64,000 nt of DNA, taken from Paraphoma chrysanthemicola (Eukaryota > Ascomycota > Dothideomycetes > Pleosporales > Phaeosphaeriaceae). Where the stretch lies: positions 2,232,001-2,296,000 of the forward strand of contig JAGMWG010000001.1 in NCBI GenBank assembly GCA_020744225.1. Direction: 5' to 3'. Every line of letters begins with the position of its first letter. Within the stretch, counting starts at the first letter, position 1. Under the pieces are notes generated by a model. It made no database searches. It was given only the letters and a program-made list of their open reading frames with translations, and was not told the DNA's origin. Positions 29,421 through 41,396 of the stretch are shown here, piece by piece. Both the position numbers and the translations under genes were made by a program.

Positions 29421-32400
29421 TCATATCGCCTCTCCGATCGCGTGTGGCGGTCCCCTCCCGTCACCTCCCTCCACGCGCCTCACCCCAGCTGAAGCTTCTG
29501 ACGCAGCCCGATCTACAGCAAAAGGGCTGCCCAGCGGCTGTGGCAAGCCTATGCTATCTTTCCTCATCTTGTGTGCATCTCGCTCCTTGTCTCTACTTTT
29601 TGGCAGCCGAATGGCAGTGCGGATACTGCTCCCACTGACGCTGCGCGAGTGCGATGGCGTTCGGGGTGACGCGGGTGTCTGCTCGTCGTGCTTTCTCGAC
29701 AGACTGAACTTGCGACTGAGCGCTGCGGGTGTGACTGAGGTCGGTTTGGTTGCCTGGACCTTCGCGGGCGGTTCCAAGACGGATGTGTTTGTAGGTGAAA
29801 CTGGCGATGTGACTGGAGTGCAAGACGCCATGGTTCCACCAACACCTGCCCGTGAAGTATTGAGTTTGAGTGGCGCAATTCTAGTAATCGCACATGACGT
29901 CGGCAGCATGCTTCCTACAGGAGATACAATGGCCGGGTTGTGGGGTGAGCCCATGCCAATGACAAACGGTATGCTGGAGGCTGACGTAGCGCTCAACTTG
30001 CGCTCAGACAGCACTTCCACTGGATTTTGTGCTGTAGACGACCCTGCAGATCCGGCCCGTGAGCGATGGATCGTTAGCGGCATTGGCGAAGGCGAGGTTG
30101 CTGTGTTCTCCTGTACACCCCGTGCAATAACTGGGGGTGCAGTGAGAACGGTCGGTGTATTGTCATCGTGGTGTGACACCAAAGAATCAGGAACATTCAC
30201 CTCCTTACGCGGAGCGTGTTTCAGCGCCTCGGCGAGGACATCCGCACGTGGTGGACTGCTGGGGCGCAAGATCTCCGTACGTTTTGCACGAGGAGATTCA
30301 AAAAGTCCGTATCGTGGTCGAGGCGGTCTCTCCGGCGTTGTTTTGCCTATGCCCAGTTCTGAAATCGAAGCTGAGCGACCTGCCTTGGTCATGATCACGC
30401 TTTCTAAATCGTCATATCCTGAAAATATATCATGTGGCTTGGCAGTTGCGTATTGTGAGATGACAGATTCGCTCATGCTACGCCCATGACGCTGAAATGA
30501 AGGAAGTAAGTCCAGAGGAACATTAGTGAACATGTCGCTGAACTGTGTCGAAGGTGGCGAAGGCGGCTGGCTGTGTTAGACCATGATTATGAGACTCTAT
30601 TCGAGTCAACGTACCGTTGCTGGCAAAGCTTTCATCGAATTTGAGATAGGATCATGATGAGCTTTTGCAGCCCCTTGCTTGACTCCGTCGTCTCCTGCAG
30701 GGTTCGGCAATCCGGGCCCTTCGCGATCCTGTGAGTCAACCTGTAGCATAAGCCGCAAGCTGCTTGGGTCCAGTATGTCGGTCCGTGGATTGCGGCTAGA
30801 ATCAGTAGCAAATGCTGGAGCCCCTGTCATCGCTGTTCGAGGAATTGAGTCTGGCAGACTTGGGGATGGCACATCTGAAGAGCCAAGTTCGGGAGTAAAT
30901 GGAGAGAAGGGAGCCTGATTAGGTGTTGCAGCTGGTCGTAGAGACGATGTTTCCGAATCAAGGTCGCTCACCCTGCTTCCATAGCTGCTCATCTGGGCAG
31001 TGATCCTTTTCAGTTTCTTGATATCGCTCTTGTACCCTCTGATGTCCAGCTTGTAGAGAATGATTTCCCTCACATAGAAATCAATCTCATCGCGCAAGTC
31101 GATCAGAGTTGCTTCTCTCGAATCGATCGACATGTTCGATCTTGATGATCCTTTCTCTTTTCTCAGCCTCACTTGAAGTCCTTCGACCCATTTGTCAATG
31201 TCTTTCCTCTTTGCCAGCGTGCTGAGGTCGGGTAGCGCATCTTGTTCGGTAGCGGCATGCAGTGTCACTGTAGCATTCCTCCGTATTTGCGCATGCAAAA
31301 GAAGCTTGTGCTGCTCCAATTGCTTCTTGAGTAGGTGAACAGACTTTTCTTTCTCATCAATGATAGTCTCCCGATCCATGACAGCAGTCCGAAGCTCATG
31401 GATGTGCGAGTCTGACTGCCCCGTCTTCCGCATGAGATCGTTTTGAATGTCCATCTGGAGCCCTAATGCTTTCTGGTCGCGCTCGAGTTGGCCTTGTCTC
31501 TGTAGAAGTTGTTCGCGGTCCGCTTCCAGCCCCGAGATCGTCGCATCCTTTTGACGAACTTGATCCTGAAGTCTTTCAATGTGTGCAACAAATGCAGCAA
31601 GGGTCGAAGTTTCTTGGGCACCATCAGGGCTGACTGGGGAGTCTGATGAGAATACAGTACTCATGCTCATATGCTTGTTCCCTGTGGCCTAGGTATCGTC
31701 AGCTTCTGTTCCGTAATACGCGATAATTTCCAGCCAGCACTTGCGTACCTTTGATGCGTCGTAGTTGGTAGTCCGTGGTACTTGAAGTCTCGGAAGCTCG
31801 AAGTCAAATGGTGTTCTCTCGGATTGGACATTGAAGAGCTGCTCCTGCGCGTCTAGCTTCTCGATATTGGCAATTTCCAGGCGATTCTCCAGATGATCGA
31901 TTGTATTTTGCAGGGCCTGAGCACTCTTCACAGTTTTTTCTGCCGCCATTGCTTTCTCCCGCCACTCCTCACACTCTCGCGCTGCTTCGTCTGCAGAGAC
32001 TTTAGTCGCACGCTCGTTCTTCTTTGCTTCGTTGAGCTTCGCCATTAATGACTCGATTTGTTTTCTACGAAGAGGAAGTGAATCAGCAAAGACGTTTTCA
32101 CGGAGTTTTGATGCTCAGGAAGGATGGAATTCCAGAGGATATCCTTAGCAGGAACTTACTGTAACGCCACATTGTTCTGCCTGTACTGGTTGAGTTCAGG
32201 CAGCAGATTGCGGTTGGCTGTCTCTGGGCGACGCGTAGTACTCAACTTGCGTTTCAAGCTCTCCATCTCTGGACTGTTTCGTGACCGTTGAGGCGATCGT
32301 TGCTGCTTCTCGAAGGCGCTCTGGAAGGATATCGTAGAAGTGGCAGAACCACTTTCTGTTGTAGGTTGGGAGCTTTCGTGACTTGGTGTTCGTGGCTCGG

Positions 32401-34286
32401 TCGTGTCAAGAAGAAACAAAAGATTATTGCTCGAAGCTGGTGTGGTATTAGCTGATGTTTGTGGAAGGTTACCGGAGTACAATGTCAACGCGCAGCGCGT
32501 GTTCACCAGCCAATGAACACCTGCCCTTTTATCGTGTGGGGAAGCGCAATGCAAATGTTTGGGTGGGAAGGTTGCTGCGTACCGTGGTGCAGGCTGGGCC
32601 GCTGCTGCTCTTCGAGTATTCTGGCGTAGTTACTCAGAGATGCAACTTCTGCCAAATGGGTCTCGGTAAGTCTTGCTATATGTGATTCATGAGATGCTCT
32701 CAGGCTGGAGAATTGGCCCTGTAGTGTGGAGATGGTGTAATCTTGCGTTGCAATGGTGGCTTTCAGCTCCTCTATTTGTTTGCTACGTGTTGAAGTTGGG
32801 GTCGGCGTGATGGCAGGCCCGAGCTACGTATGATTAGCCAATTGCGACGAAATGCTTTGGTACCAAGTGCAGGTGAGTAGAATGTCTAACGAGGGATTTT
32901 CAAGTCTATTCCTTAGACACATGCGCAGCTATCAATTCTTGGCAGAGTTGACCGAGCACTGAAACAACCACGGCCATAAGGCCGCTGAGCTGCCGCACCA
33001 CACGATAGCAACAGTTGGGAAGAGACGGTATGCATGTAGAGATTGGGCTCCATAGACATCTACCTCAGGCGTAACATGTCTTAAAGAAGCTGGAAGGAGG
33101 AAGGACAGAAGTTCCTGAAACTGTTTCGTTATGCGCAAAATGTGTTTGGCGAATAAAACCACACCTGAACAGAGAAACATTGTGTACTTACACTTCGGCG
33201 AAACTCTCGCTTTTCGGAATGTTCGGAACGTTCATTCCAGGTCTGTCCTTCTGGAATTAATGGTGCGGGTTGCAGCAGTCGACGGGCACGTGTCCTGCTC
33301 GAGCTGTCTTTCCCATTTCCAGCTGCCGGAACGGGACTTGAGGGAATCTTGCTTTCGCTAGCTGATGGCGATGCCAACAGTTCGGACTTGGAACGTCTTC
33401 GTGCACTGGTTTCGCTCAGAGACTTTTTGTGATGTATCGTAGATGGGCTTGGCTTGACTGGCGCATTGGGGTTGAGAGCATTTCCGGTGCGAATTGATCT
33501 CATCTCGCTCTCTCGCCGGCCCAGGTCAGGAACACTTCTGGCGTGTGCAAGAGGTTCCGGGAATAGGTCCAGCAAATTGCACAAGCTTTCTCCGTCTTCA
33601 GAACTCTTACTCGACAGAGGAGCGGCTCCTTGGGATGTCTCAGTTGGGACACTGGTCGGTGCAAAATCTTGACAAGACAGGGAAGGTGGAAACCCTTGAT
33701 TCTCCTGAAGGATAGAGCCAGGTAATTCGGCAGGCGAATCTGGAGTGGATGGCAAAGACAGAGACCGCGGTCGCTTGGGCAGAGGCTTGAGCAGCGAGGC
33801 AGAACGTGGGCACGCGGCTAGAAATGGTGCTGGAGAGCGCAGCATGTCATTGAAGACACCCTGGAAATTGGACGCCGCGGACACGAGAGCAACATTGTAT
33901 TGGGCGGATTGAGGGCTCAGGGCGATTTGCTTATTCTCTGTAAGGATCTTGAGGTCGGACGGTCGCTTTCGTCCTGACTTTGGGGTAGACTGCGCAGAAG
34001 GTCAGCGAATTATGAAGCTCCACAACGTAGCTGCATGCATGGTCCTGCGCCAACCCGGACATGCTTTTGACAACGTTCTCCAGTTCGCCTCGTTCTGCAC
34101 AACCACGTCAATGCGCCATGCCAGCGCACTGGAGTTTCTAGAATCGTCGATTCGTACCTTTGCCTCGACGCCATTGCTGCTGGACAGTTCTGGGCTTGTG
34201 TCGATGGGAACGATGCCGCCGGTGCGATAGTAGGTTTCCGAGCCAGACTGGCGTTTGGACCAAGAAAATATCCTCTTTGAGCTCAT
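29421..34286 (-). CDS. Large coiled-coil scaffold protein of unknown function
   Basis: I reconstruct seven exons on the minus strand: 34286-34158, 33989-33192, 32823-32583, 32451-32160, 32064-31749, 31688-30615, 30566-29421. All phases close, giving 1331 aa. Residues 1-310 are basic and Ser/Pro-rich (MSSKRIFSWSKRQSGSETYY…). Residues ~310-760 are mainly coiled coil (QIEELKATIATQDYTISTLQ; QNTIDHLENRLEIANIEKLD; later IERLQDQVRQKDATISGLEA). The C-terminal ~500 residues are disordered with many SP/TP sites. This looks like a cytoskeletal, septal or polarity scaffold, but I cannot name a family. The intron 32824-33191 is long (368 nt) for this genome and may hide a small exon. A 312-codon plus-strand frame at 29551-30489 is antisense. 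Confidence 0.65.
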
Positions 34287-34955
34287 TGCGACAGACGCAC
34301 ATTCTGTCGCCCTAGCACTTGAACACAATGACAAGCATGGAGGCACGACACGCGATTGGAGGGATTAGTGACACGCAGGAGATGCGCGCGCGGAGAGAAC
34401 AGATGGAAAGAGAGCAGACGAGATTCGAGGAATACGCGGATAGTGGGAGACATGATGGCAGTACATTGTTTTACTAGCAAGTGGTGGGCGTCTATAATGT
34501 TCACAAACAGCCTGGTTTCGACTACTCTGGGCACGCGTGCTGACAGGGGCGAGAATATGCGGTTGGCGGCGAGTCGACGGTGAAGAGTGGCATAAGCGCT
34601 CTGGGGGCCGGATGGAGACAGGTACGGGTGGTGGTTGTGGCGTAGTCGAATGACGGGGCGTGCCTCGGTGACGATTGTGCATGATTAGCGTAGACCCTGG
34701 CCAAAGCGCAGAGAAGTTTCACAGGGCGACGATCAGCTCTCTGAAGCTATACACGCCATACTATTGTTTGACGCTTGACGCTGCTGCATCCAGCGCAGAG
34801 GCACCGTTTGACTGGCCCCGTAATGCTCTAGTCAGCGACGCCCGCAATTGCATCACACGTGGCTGTGCGCATCAGCAGCCGAAACGGACCCCACGACAGC
34901 AGCCTCTCTCTCTCTCTCTCACTGTCGCCGGCGCGCCAAGGAGGAGGTCGCAACA
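34287..34955. other. Divergent promoter region between the scaffold gene and PML1
   Basis: About 0.67 kb separates the two starts. I see no gene. A (CT) run close to PML1 is listed separately. Confidence 0.5.
34904..34920. repeat. (CT)n microsatellite in the PML1 leader
   Basis: A perfect CT dinucleotide run of about eight units lies 36 bp before the PML1 ATG, typical of pyrimidine-rich fungal promoters. Confidence 0.85.
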
Positions 34956-36239
34956 ATGGCGCGCGAGCTGTCCCCATTCAGCGCGCGCAGGCTGTTGACG
35001 CAGCAGATGGCGGCGGGGAGGAACGGGACCCCGCAACGGAACAAGAGCCGCAGCAGGGAGACGTCTGTGAGGAACGGGTCAGAGCAGGCACGGCGAGAGC
35101 CTCAGGCAGCGCCCGAACGTCGGCGGAGGAGCAGGTCGAGGGAGTCGCGCCCAAGAGACCCATCGCGAGACGGCCAGCCCAAAGCCGCGCCATCTGCGGC
35201 CAGTGCCAGTGCCAGTGCCAGCTCCAACACGCGCCCCAGAGAACCGTCCCCAGAGCCATACAGGAAGCCACGGGAAGAGTCGAGAGACAGGAAGCGCCAC
35301 CGCTCCCGCGACAGAAGGCGGGACCGGTCTCCGGGTGGCAAGAAGAGCCGCGCGAGAGAGGGGAGGCGCGACCGCTCACAGGGCACTCGGCGGGACCGTT
35401 CAAAGGAGAGGCGACGCGACCGTTCCAAAGAGAAAGACAGGCACAGCCGGCATCATCGGTCGCGGTCACGGGACAGAAAGCGCAGAGACGGATCGAACGA
35501 CGCTCGTCGCACCCGCTCCCCACTGCCCATCCGCGCCCGTAAGCACCGAACACGCTCGCCCTCGTCATCTGCATCTCCACCACCCAAACGGCGGCGGCGA
35601 ACTCGGACGCCATCACAGTCGCCGTCGCCTTCCCCACGCCCGCGTGCCAAAAAGCCGCTGCCGTCTCAGGAGGTGTCATTCCGCGGTCTCGACGACTCTG
35701 TCCAACCCCCTTCCAAGTATGGCGGCGCACCGCCAGACAAGGAGCGACCCAACTTCAAGCCCACCGGCGCACTAGCAAAGGCCGCCAACCGCGTCGAGGG
35801 CACCAAGATATCACTCAAATACAACGAGCCGCCAGAGGCGCGCAAGCCCTCTCCTTCCCAACCCTGGCGCATCTTCGTTTTCAAGGGCGACGACGTGGTG
35901 GACACCATCGAGATATGGCAAAAGAGCTGTTGGTTGCTGGGGCGCGCACAGGAGGTGGTTGATTATGTGCTGGAACACCCCAGCTCGAGCGGCCAGCACG
36001 CCGTCATACAGTTTAGGTACATCCAGAAGACCGTCGAGGATGAGTTTGGCGTGAAAAGCACGAGAGGAAAGGTCAAGCCCTACATCATCGACCTGGAAAG
36101 CAGCAACGGCACCGAGCTCAACGGCGACTCCATCGAGGCGAGCCGATACTTTGAGCTGCGCGACAAGGACATTTTGAAGTTTGCGGGCAGCGAGAGGGAG
36201 TACGTCGTCATGCTGCCACCGCCCGAGGAGGCCAAGTGA
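34956..36239 (+). CDS. PML1: FHA-domain splicing factor Pml1/SNIP1-like
   Basis: Single exon, 427 aa from MARELSPFSARR; in-frame sequence before it has no ATG. Residues ~20-230 are very rich in Arg/Ser, Arg/Asp and Arg/Arg dipeptides, like SNIP1. Residues ~305-427 form an FHA domain: WRIFVFKGDDVVDTIEIWQK, LLGRAQEVVDYVLEHPSSSG-QHAVIQF, IIDLESSNGTELNG and YFELRDKDILKFA. The GR, SSGQHA and NGT elements are the phosphothreonine-binding loops. Pml1 is a subunit of the RES complex, which acts in splicing and retention of unspliced pre-mRNA, and SNIP1 is its animal counterpart. It shares a divergent promoter with the scaffold gene and converges with the lysine-rich gene 94 bp downstream. Confidence 0.9.
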   Translation: MARELSPFSARRLLTQQMAAGRNGTPQRNKSRSRETSVRNGSEQARREPQAAPERRRRSRSRESRPRDPSRDGQPKAAPSAASASASASSNTRPREPSPEPYRKPREESRDRKRHRSRDRRRDRSPGGKKSRAREGRRDRSQGTRRDRSKERRRDRSKEKDRHSRHHRSRSRDRKRRDGSNDARRTRSPLPIRARKHRTRSPSSSASPPPKRRRRTRTPSQSPSPSPRPRAKKPLPSQEVSFRGLDDSVQPPSKYGGAPPDKERPNFKPTGALAKAANRVEGTKISLKYNEPPEARKPSPSQPWRIFVFKGDDVVDTIEIWQKSCWLLGRAQEVVDYVLEHPSSSGQHAVIQFRYIQKTVEDEFGVKSTRGKVKPYIIDLESSNGTELNGDSIEASRYFELRDKDILKFAGSEREYVVMLPPPEEAK

Positions 36240-36333
36240 GGTCACTGCAACACTATGGCGAACAAGGTTTCGAGTAACAATAATTATTACACTACTATTC
36301 AGCCGTCACAAGAGCCGACTTTCATCAAGTGGA

Positions 36334-36886
36334 TCACTCGACATAGTCAGAATCCGAGTCCGACCTTATCTCGCACACTCGATCATCATCCGCGCTCTCC
36401 TTCTTCACTACCTTTTTCTTCTTCTTCGCCACCTTCTTTGACTTGCTAACCTTTCCCTTCTCCTTCCTTATCACCTTTCCTGTCCTTTTCGCTATCCTTC
36501 CTTTCTTTTCCTCCTCCTTTCTTATGTGCTTCTCCTTCCTCATCTCCAACAACCTCTCCGCCTCCTTATCCCACAACTTCATGAACCGCTTGCACACAGG
36601 GCTCAATCTCGTCTTCTCTAGCACAGTACGCCACGCCCTGATCATACGCGTCCTTGTCGTCATCGGGCAGCTGCTGCATTCGTGATGTTGGAGGGCCTCG
36701 GCAAGTCCACCCTAAAAAGCTATTCTCGTTGATGTGCACGACCGCGGGTACAAAACCGGACTTTTCGGGCCTAAGGGAACGTTGTTTCACACTGCTTGTG
36801 AGTCCAGCGGCTTCGCGCGCAAGACGAGTCTCGTTGTAGTGTCCGGCACGACGGCGTCTGCGTGGTGCGAGAAAGCGATTAGCCAT
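36334..36886 (-). CDS. Small lysine-rich protein, YNETxLAR family, copy 1
   Basis: Two exons: 36886-36791 and 36711-36334, with a 79-nt intron (GTGAAA donor, TTTTTAG acceptor), giving 157 aa. Exon 1 encodes MANRFLAPRRRRRAGHYNET followed by RLAREAAGL. Exon 2 begins GGLAEALQHHECSSCPM, continues with a helical SPVCKRFMKLWDKEAERLL block and a tail of Lys/Glu/Arg (KKVAKKKKKVVKKE), and ends acidic (SDSDSDYVE). A basic N-terminus and lysine-rich tail suggest a nuclear, nucleic-acid-associated protein; that is inference. It shares the arginine-rich start, the YNETxLAR motif and a similar split layout with the gene at 40795-41396. The exon junction is predicted, not proven. Confidence 0.5.
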
Positions 36887-37641
36887 GGAGAGATCGAGGC
36901 CTGGGAGTATGAGGGGCCGGCTTTGGGACTTAGGAGCGGCGTGCAGGAGGGTCAGAAGGATAGGTACAGAAACGGGCTTCGACATAATTTCGAGGTCTAT
37001 TGGGGTGTGGAGAATGAGGTGGCGGCCCGGGCATGATGCAGCAAGCTGGCGTTCGAAGCTTTGGTTTGGGAGCAGGAGGGGACAATTCCTCGTCGGGATT
37101 TGTGTACCTGACCGCTAGACGGGTGCGTGTGATGCATGGTTTGATGTGTTGTACTTTGCATATTTGGGTTCTTAGGGAAGGGGCTATGACTTTTCTGGTG
37201 GACTTGGTGGCGCTTTAAGTAGAATCTGGATGGGCGTGGTCATCTTCGTTATCTCCAGGATGAACAAGAGGACAAAGGAAAGAGAGTATTTCATTTGATG
37301 AATGAACAGTGTCCTGAAAGACAATATGTGGATCGAAGATCTTTCTGCTGGTTGACAAAGGGTTGGTCTCGGCGCAATCGAGTCTAACGAAGTGAAAGGA
37401 AGCATGCCGACACGTTTCTTCGATGGTCGAAAATGAATATCGAATTCGGATCTTTTATGCTTTCCTTCACATTATTGCCTGGCTACTGGGAAAGTTTCCG
37501 TTTGCTTTGAAATCATCTGACCAGAGGCAACTTGCAACACAAGCATGCATTAGGTTGCGCCGAAGCTGCTCACTTAGGTATCATAATCATCTCGCGTTGA
37601 GGTTTCCTTGATTCCACAAGAACTGATGGTCGCCAGCCATC
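36887..37641. other. Intergenic region, no gene seen
   Basis: This is the 5' flank of the lysine-rich gene and the 3' flank of the receptor gene. Open frames are short and unconvincing. Confidence 0.4.
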
Positions 37642-38814
37642 TTAAGTCTTCGGTAAATCCTGAGTTTCCATGTCCGTACGAACAAGAATACCGCGGTCAC
37701 TAGTGTCGTCCCTCCTACTCATGCCATCTTCCAACTCTGTCCAGACTCTGGCCGTGTACTTGTCGCCATCCACCATACTTCCCGGAAATATGCGGCTGCC
37801 CTGATTCTTTGCTGACAAGTGACTCTTCCCGTACGTTGTCTCTTCACGAATATTGTGCGCGAGTGCGTAGATGGTCGGGGTGACGGCGACGATGGTGCCA
37901 AACAGGACTTCGAGGGATGCCCACAGCGTGTGTGCATATTGCGTGGTCGCGCTTTTTCCTTGTATGATGCGGACGATGCTGAATACGATGAGAAAGACTC
38001 CGATACTGAAGAGTAACAGAATTCGAAGTCGTTGCATGAGGGCGATCTTGGTGGATAGGATGAGCGACAAAGGAACGGCCATCAGAAGCAGATCTGTGCC
38101 AATGTTGCAAATTTCGTATGTATAGATCCATTCGTCTCCTCGAACACTGCTGCAATTAGCCACTATTTCATTATTTGCTGAGCGTAACTGTAGTCATACC
38201 ATGTACCTGGATTAGGAGAAATTTGCCAGTAGAGCTTGAAAGGCTGGCATCCAGCAAAGACGGTGACGATGGATGGGATGAAGGTCGCCAATAAAACCGC
38301 CCAGAATCCATATAACATCTTACGCTCGAATGGCAGCTTCATGATGAGTCGTGCGAGGAGATCAAGAACGGCCATTTTCGCACTCCATAGTCTGTCGGAC
38401 GGCTTAGTCACTTACGAATCTTGGTACAAAAGTCTGCTTGAACTTACATGCATATCAAGACGGACCTCGTACACAGAACGAGCTTACTCCCGGTGATCTT
38501 TTGTGATAATTTTACATCATCATTCCCCTCGATGAGGAACTTGCGCAGGTCATTTGATAGCGCTGAGCAATGTGTTAGCACGTCATTTGAGCCACACACG
38601 AAGGATACCGACTTCTTGTTGAACCATATATCAACAGGTAATGGTTTGCGATCAGCCTAATCAGTATGAAGACTGCTGTAGCCAGACACCAATAGTCGCC
38701 GCGGGTGAAGCTCTGCCCTCGAACTCGACGCAAGACCAGGCGCACCACGATGAGCAGGAGGGACAGGACCAGACAGACGTAGAGCGAGACCCAGGACACA
38801 TAGTCAAAGGCCAT
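37642..38814 (-). CDS. Rhodopsin-domain (Pth11/SAT4-like) seven-helix membrane protein
   Basis: Four exons: 38814-38613 (3' end less certain), 38562-38448, 38391-38200, 38149-37642; phases close to 338 aa. The N-terminus MAFDYVSWVSLYVCLVLSLL opens helix 1, RRVRGQSFTRGDYW is the conserved first loop, and ITGSKLVLCTRSVLICI, IPSIVTVFAGCQPFKLYWQI and NIGTDLLLMAVPLSLIL mark later helices, as in the fungal rhodopsin-domain family. Cysteines flank the extracellular loop (AGCQPFKLYW and GTCSS). The C-terminal ~65 residues form a hydrophilic cytosolic tail. Members are putative fungal GPCR-like receptors, expanded in plant-associated fungi; ligands are mostly unknown. The exon 1 donor would be the non-consensus GTCGGT, which EXO1 in this window also uses. 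Confidence 0.82.
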
Positions 38815-40794
38815 GATAGCGAAGAGTGGTGATTGTCATGTATCCGGTATAGATGGGTGGTCGGAGCGAGGTCCGCAGACCTTTGAGGCTTCCTCGCGCA
38901 GTGAAGGTGAGCCAAGTGAAGAGTGAGCCCGATTTGGTGAGGCTCCCGTGTTCGAATGATATATCTTGTGTCAGCTACACACGGCTGGGGCGCATCTGCA
39001 CAGCATCCGTACCTAGCAAACCTTATTCGACTTGACACTTCAAGCGCAGGGGCCCTGAGTGGTGGACTTTTAGCGAGAGGAGCTGTCACCGTCAATTCGG
39101 GCCAAAGACAGCGTGCACTGGCTGCAATTTCCTGCAGGACGTTCCTCGGCAGTGGGTTGTTCTGGAAAGACACCGACTCCGGATTATGGTGGCACGATTG
39201 CCGATCTTTTGCCTACTCGTGCCCGAGAGACATACCAGGCCAATGGCAGCAGTTCCGGATGACTGTGGACGAAATGCTTTGCCCGTCATCGATTGTTTGT
39301 CACTGAGAGATCAGGAGAGTGTCGTGTTGCACATTGTCCACGTGTGAAATGATCCTAGTCCCACGCCCTGGGAAAGGGTGCAAGTCCTTTCGGGCCGTCA
39401 AAGTCATTGGCCACTAGCAGTCTTGCAACACAGTCGGCATGATCGCGAACGCAGTTCGAGGTCCTCGGAGACCCTTTTGACAGGGCAGGCTTCCCTAGCC
39501 TTTCGCTCCACATGAGACCAACCCCGCCTTGATCGTGCACTCGCTTCGAGGCAATTGGCCGATTTCCATTGATCAACACAGCAGGTTGTCGCGATGAGCT
39601 TGACTCAGTTACATGCCGGCATTGTTCGAGGCACAAGGGTAAGCAACTGGTGGAGGCAGTGTGCCGTGCTGGTGGAGGTGATCTTCGATGCAGGACGAGA
39701 TGCTTACACAGCCTTACACGTGCTAAATGTAGTCTTGCAGATACCCACAGCGACCATTCTATGCAGCTTATTAGCCTCAATATTACACTCTTTTCTTCAC
39801 AATGCCTTCTATGCCACTCAATTCTTGCAGTCCTTCCAAGTCGCATTTTCATTTGCTTTCAGCGCGCCCCTTGACCGCCACAATCCTTCGCAATCACTAG
39901 CGCTTGGCTCACCAGGATGCGAAGCTTGCACCTTGACCCGTCTCTGCGGGTTCAGCCCTGAATTTGTATGGCGGATGACGCCGGCCGTCTCTTACTGGCT
40001 CTAGCGGCCGTTCGGTGCGCCGAGAACTAGTCCGAGCTTCGCTTGCGCCATGTCTCCCTATCACCCGCATAGACTTTTCATTCTCACGACACTGGATACG
40101 TCTCGACAAGGACAACCCTCGCTATCCAGTCTTTCAAAGTCCACAGGGATTCTCGGCTGAGTGCATCATCCGTGAAGTCACTGGGATACGTTGAACAGTG
40201 TCTGAACGATTATGCGCATTGTGTGGGGGATGTCGTCTCATACGCATCGCGGATGCCATCGTTCAAACCCAAATATTCTGTGCTTACTTGATCAAATGAT
40301 AACGAATATGTGATCACGGTGACATGCAAGGTACGCCATATCCTCCAAATGGCAGCCAGGTCTTGGACATCCATATCCGAAATTTGCCGTCGGAGCTCTG
40401 TACATCTAGTCGGACAGTCCTAGAGGGCTTCACAATATTTGGTTATATCCACAGTATATTCCATTTAAGTAGCGAACATGCCTAATTTAGGTTGCTGGTC
40501 TTATTTTGCCCCATTGCCAGTGGACAGGTGCAGTACACGAAGATGAAATTACAAACGGCAAGCGACTAAGCAATCGAAACCCCAACCTCTTCCACTCGCG
40601 CTACTCCCCTCGACCCCTGCCTCGCCTCATTCGAACCTTTGTTTGCCTTCTTCTCCGCCTGCTCTGGCGCATCTCACACCATCGTCTGTTTGTGCTCGTG
40701 CGCCGCTCTCGGGCTCCATAGTCACTCCTACTTCTAGGACTAATGGGCATTGAATTGCCATCAGGAATTAGCCAAGGGTAAGGGTTCGTAGGAC
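38815..40794. other. 2-kb intergenic region, no gene seen
   Basis: This lies between the receptor gene and the second lysine-rich gene. The longest open frames (for example at 39594-40004) are hydrophobic or cysteine-rich without domain-like pattern. It may contain decayed sequence, but I could not identify any. Confidence 0.4.
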
Positions 40795-41396
40795 TTATCG
40801 TCTTTTCTTGGTTGGGCTCTTAGTTACTGGAGAAGGAGTTCTGGCAGTGACAGAAGTCTTCTTCGTGGCGGAGCTGGCAGATGCGTTTCCGGGAGTAGAC
40901 GTGCTCTTCCCCTTCGGACTGGCAGATACATTCTTGTTAGCTGATGCCTTCTTGGCCACCAGGGTTGCAGATGAACTTGTGGTCGGGGATGACAGGCTCG
41001 ATACTGGGCTGAGAGATAGGTCGGGAGACGGGCTTAACGGCTTCTTTGACCTAGTTTTCTTCACGCGACCACCTCTCACTTTGTTCATGTGTGCCTTGTT
41101 CTGGCTGCCAGATGAGGTGACAGACTTCTGTTTGAAGGTTTTGGCCTTTGTAGCTGCTTGAATGTAGCCTTTGGTTTCGTCTTGATCTTTATCGCTGCCC
41201 TGGCCTTCATAGTGGTGACCTTCCTGGTTGCTGGTTTCTCGGCAGTCTTTACAGCCGGGCGTCTGGTCGCTACCCGCTGCTCTTCTGCATCCTGCAACGT
41301 CATCGCATGTGCCTCAGCGAGATCTCTTGCAAGTTGTGTCTCATTGTAACTAACGCTGATCCTCTTTGCGGCACGAGGATAACGTGTACGTGCCAT
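40795..41396 (-). CDS. Small lysine-rich protein, YNETxLAR family, copy 2
   Basis: Two frames must be joined. The first starts at 41396 (MARTRYPRAAKRISVSYNET, then QLARDLAEAHAM). The second ends at 40795 and is lysine/serine-rich (KSVTSSGSQNKAHMNKVRGG, RVKKTRSKK, ending SPTKKRR). A donor at 41273 (GTAGCG) or 41252 (GTAAAG) and the acceptor AAACAG before 41127 are all in phase 0, giving 151 or 158 aa. That matches the 157 aa of copy 1 at 36334-36886, with which it shares the basic start and the YNETxLAR motif. A one-base frameshift near 41150 is an alternative explanation. The tail resembles histone-H1-like or nucleolar basic tails; function unknown. Confidence 0.45.

Noticed and set aside
29551..30489. 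312-codon plus-strand frame
   Set aside because: Antisense to the last exon of the coiled-coil scaffold gene; it probably arises from biased codon use in the Ser/Pro-rich tail.
34978..35730. 250-codon minus-strand frame and other long frames over PML1
   Set aside because: Shadows of the RS-rich coding sequence; the FHA domain proves the plus-strand frame.
39594..40004. 136-codon frame in the gap after the receptor gene
   Set aside because: Hydrophobic stretches do not form a consistent membrane-protein pattern and there is no conserved motif.
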